DNA of 64,000 nt, from the NCBI GenBank assembly GCA_027475525.1, contig JAMWFC010000116.1, positions 310,001 through 374,000 of the forward strand. The letters are read 5' to 3'. The notes under the pieces are model-generated. The model was not told where the DNA came from, ran no database searches, and saw only the letters and a list, made by a program, of their open reading frames with translations. Shown here in pieces: positions 63,319 to 64,000 of the stretch. Position 1 is the first letter of the stretch. Each line of letters begins with the position of its first letter. A program made the position numbers and the translations under genes. Source of the DNA: Macrolepiota albuminosa. Its lineage: Eukaryota > Basidiomycota > Agaricomycetes > Agaricales > Agaricaceae.

Positions 63319-64000
63319 GAAGCCGTTACGTCTTTCGTGGACTGATAGTTCGAGGTCTGTTTTGTGGCTCCTCCCCATCTCCATGAGTGTTTTCATAAGT
63401 TTGGCGTCTTTGGTTAGCAGGGCCGGCATAGCATATCTACCTTTCCCTAGGTAGGGCTGTTTTGGGTGCATGAGTGTCATTTGGACCATAGCATGGTCGG
63501 TGTTTATAGCAGTTCGTCTAATTTGCCAGTTCCAGCTGAACGGTATAAGGTCGTCTTTTATATATATACGATCAATCCGGGATTGGATGGGTCTATTCTG
63601 CATCTGGAAAGTGAAGTCCAGCGTCGTTGGGTTTTCTCTACGCCACCCGTCTGCTAGGTCGAGACGAGATTTGAGGTTGACAAGGGCGTTGACGTTTTCG
63701 GTTGGATCTACATGGGCAGGCAGGCGGTCTATGGCCTCCTCAACCATATTTGTGTCCCCCAGAACTATGCTTGGCTTCAGCATGAGGGGTCTAGTCTTCC
63801 AGTGCGTTCCCATGCTTTTCCAAAATGTTGCGTTCTTTCGAGGGTCGTTCGGGGCATATACGTTGACTATACTCATTGTGGAGTTGTCGTGCCAGGGTAC
63901 TTCAATTACTAGTGCCCTTCCTGGCTCTAGAATTCGGTGCCGTGTCTCAGACCATTTTACAGTGCTTTTGTTCAGCGCGAAGGCTACTCCTTTGGCATTA
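63319..64000 (-). pseudogene. LINE (non-LTR) retrotransposon endonuclease, partial
   Basis: Reverse strand, open from the window edge to the gap. APE-type endonuclease motifs: VNVYAPNDPRKN, VLGDTNMVEEAIDRLP (GDxN), SRLDLADGWR, SRIDRIYIKDDLIPF, and INTDHAMVQMTL (the TDH/SDH motif). This domain nicks target DNA so that the RT can prime on it. The N-terminus lies beyond 64000 and the RT beyond the gap, so completeness is unknown; no stop is seen in the visible 227 codons. CpG content is normal, suggesting a younger insertion. Confidence 0.82.

Overview
The window is fungal nuclear DNA, most likely from a basidiomycete (Agaricomycetes). The genes have introns of about 45-65 nt with GT/AG borders. 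There are two F-box genes, a multi-membrane-span gene and an intradiol-dioxygenase-like gene of kinds common in mushrooms and relatives. The mobile elements (chromoviral Ty3/gypsy, Ty1/copia, Tc1/mariner, pogo, LINE) are typical fungal types. No RNA gene was recognised.

Layout. 1-6055: 3' part of a decayed Ty3/gypsy chromovirus (copy A). 6.06-25.4 kb: AT-rich, CpG-poor graveyard holding a cysteine-protease-like pseudogene, a JmjC-type pseudogene split by a mariner element, tandem repeats, and a reverse-strand Ty1/copia element whose RNase H region is split by a minisatellite plus a TIR element. 25.5-26.7 kb: F-box gene (reverse). 27-29.2 kb: a MITE, a 61-bp satellite and its hairpin-bearing parent repeat. 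30.0-44.6 kb: ordinary gene space with an intradiol dioxygenase-like gene, a 1368-aa WDDDFE-motif protein (reverse), a multi-TM protein and a second F-box protein. 45.9-57.4 kb: a complete, very young chromovirus (copy B) with LTRs and a perfect ACTGA target duplication. 57.4-62.9 kb: a MITE and a reverse pogo transposase pseudogene abutted by a second mariner. 63.2 kb: a 100-N gap, then a LINE endonuclease fragment.

Main results. (1) Both chromoviruses, whose LTRs are clearly different, carry a long third ORF downstream of pol. Its C-terminal half is conserved and I recognise no known family in it. This is the best candidate for an undescribed function here. (2) In copy B the gag-pol region is a single reading frame of 2405 codons broken only by four TGA codons. 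Each is explicable as CGA to TGA, and the only substitution between its LTRs is also CpG to TpG, which suggests methylation-linked decay just beginning. (3) At least fifteen places carry a tandem duplication of period exactly 77 bp, mostly perfect, in unrelated sequence (coding, LTR, intron, satellite). This looks like unmerged 77-base contig overlaps from assembly rather than biology. It distorts several genes: reading frames in copy A pol and copy B ORF3, an F-box intron, and the 3' LTR. Coordinates and repeat counts should be read with that in mind.
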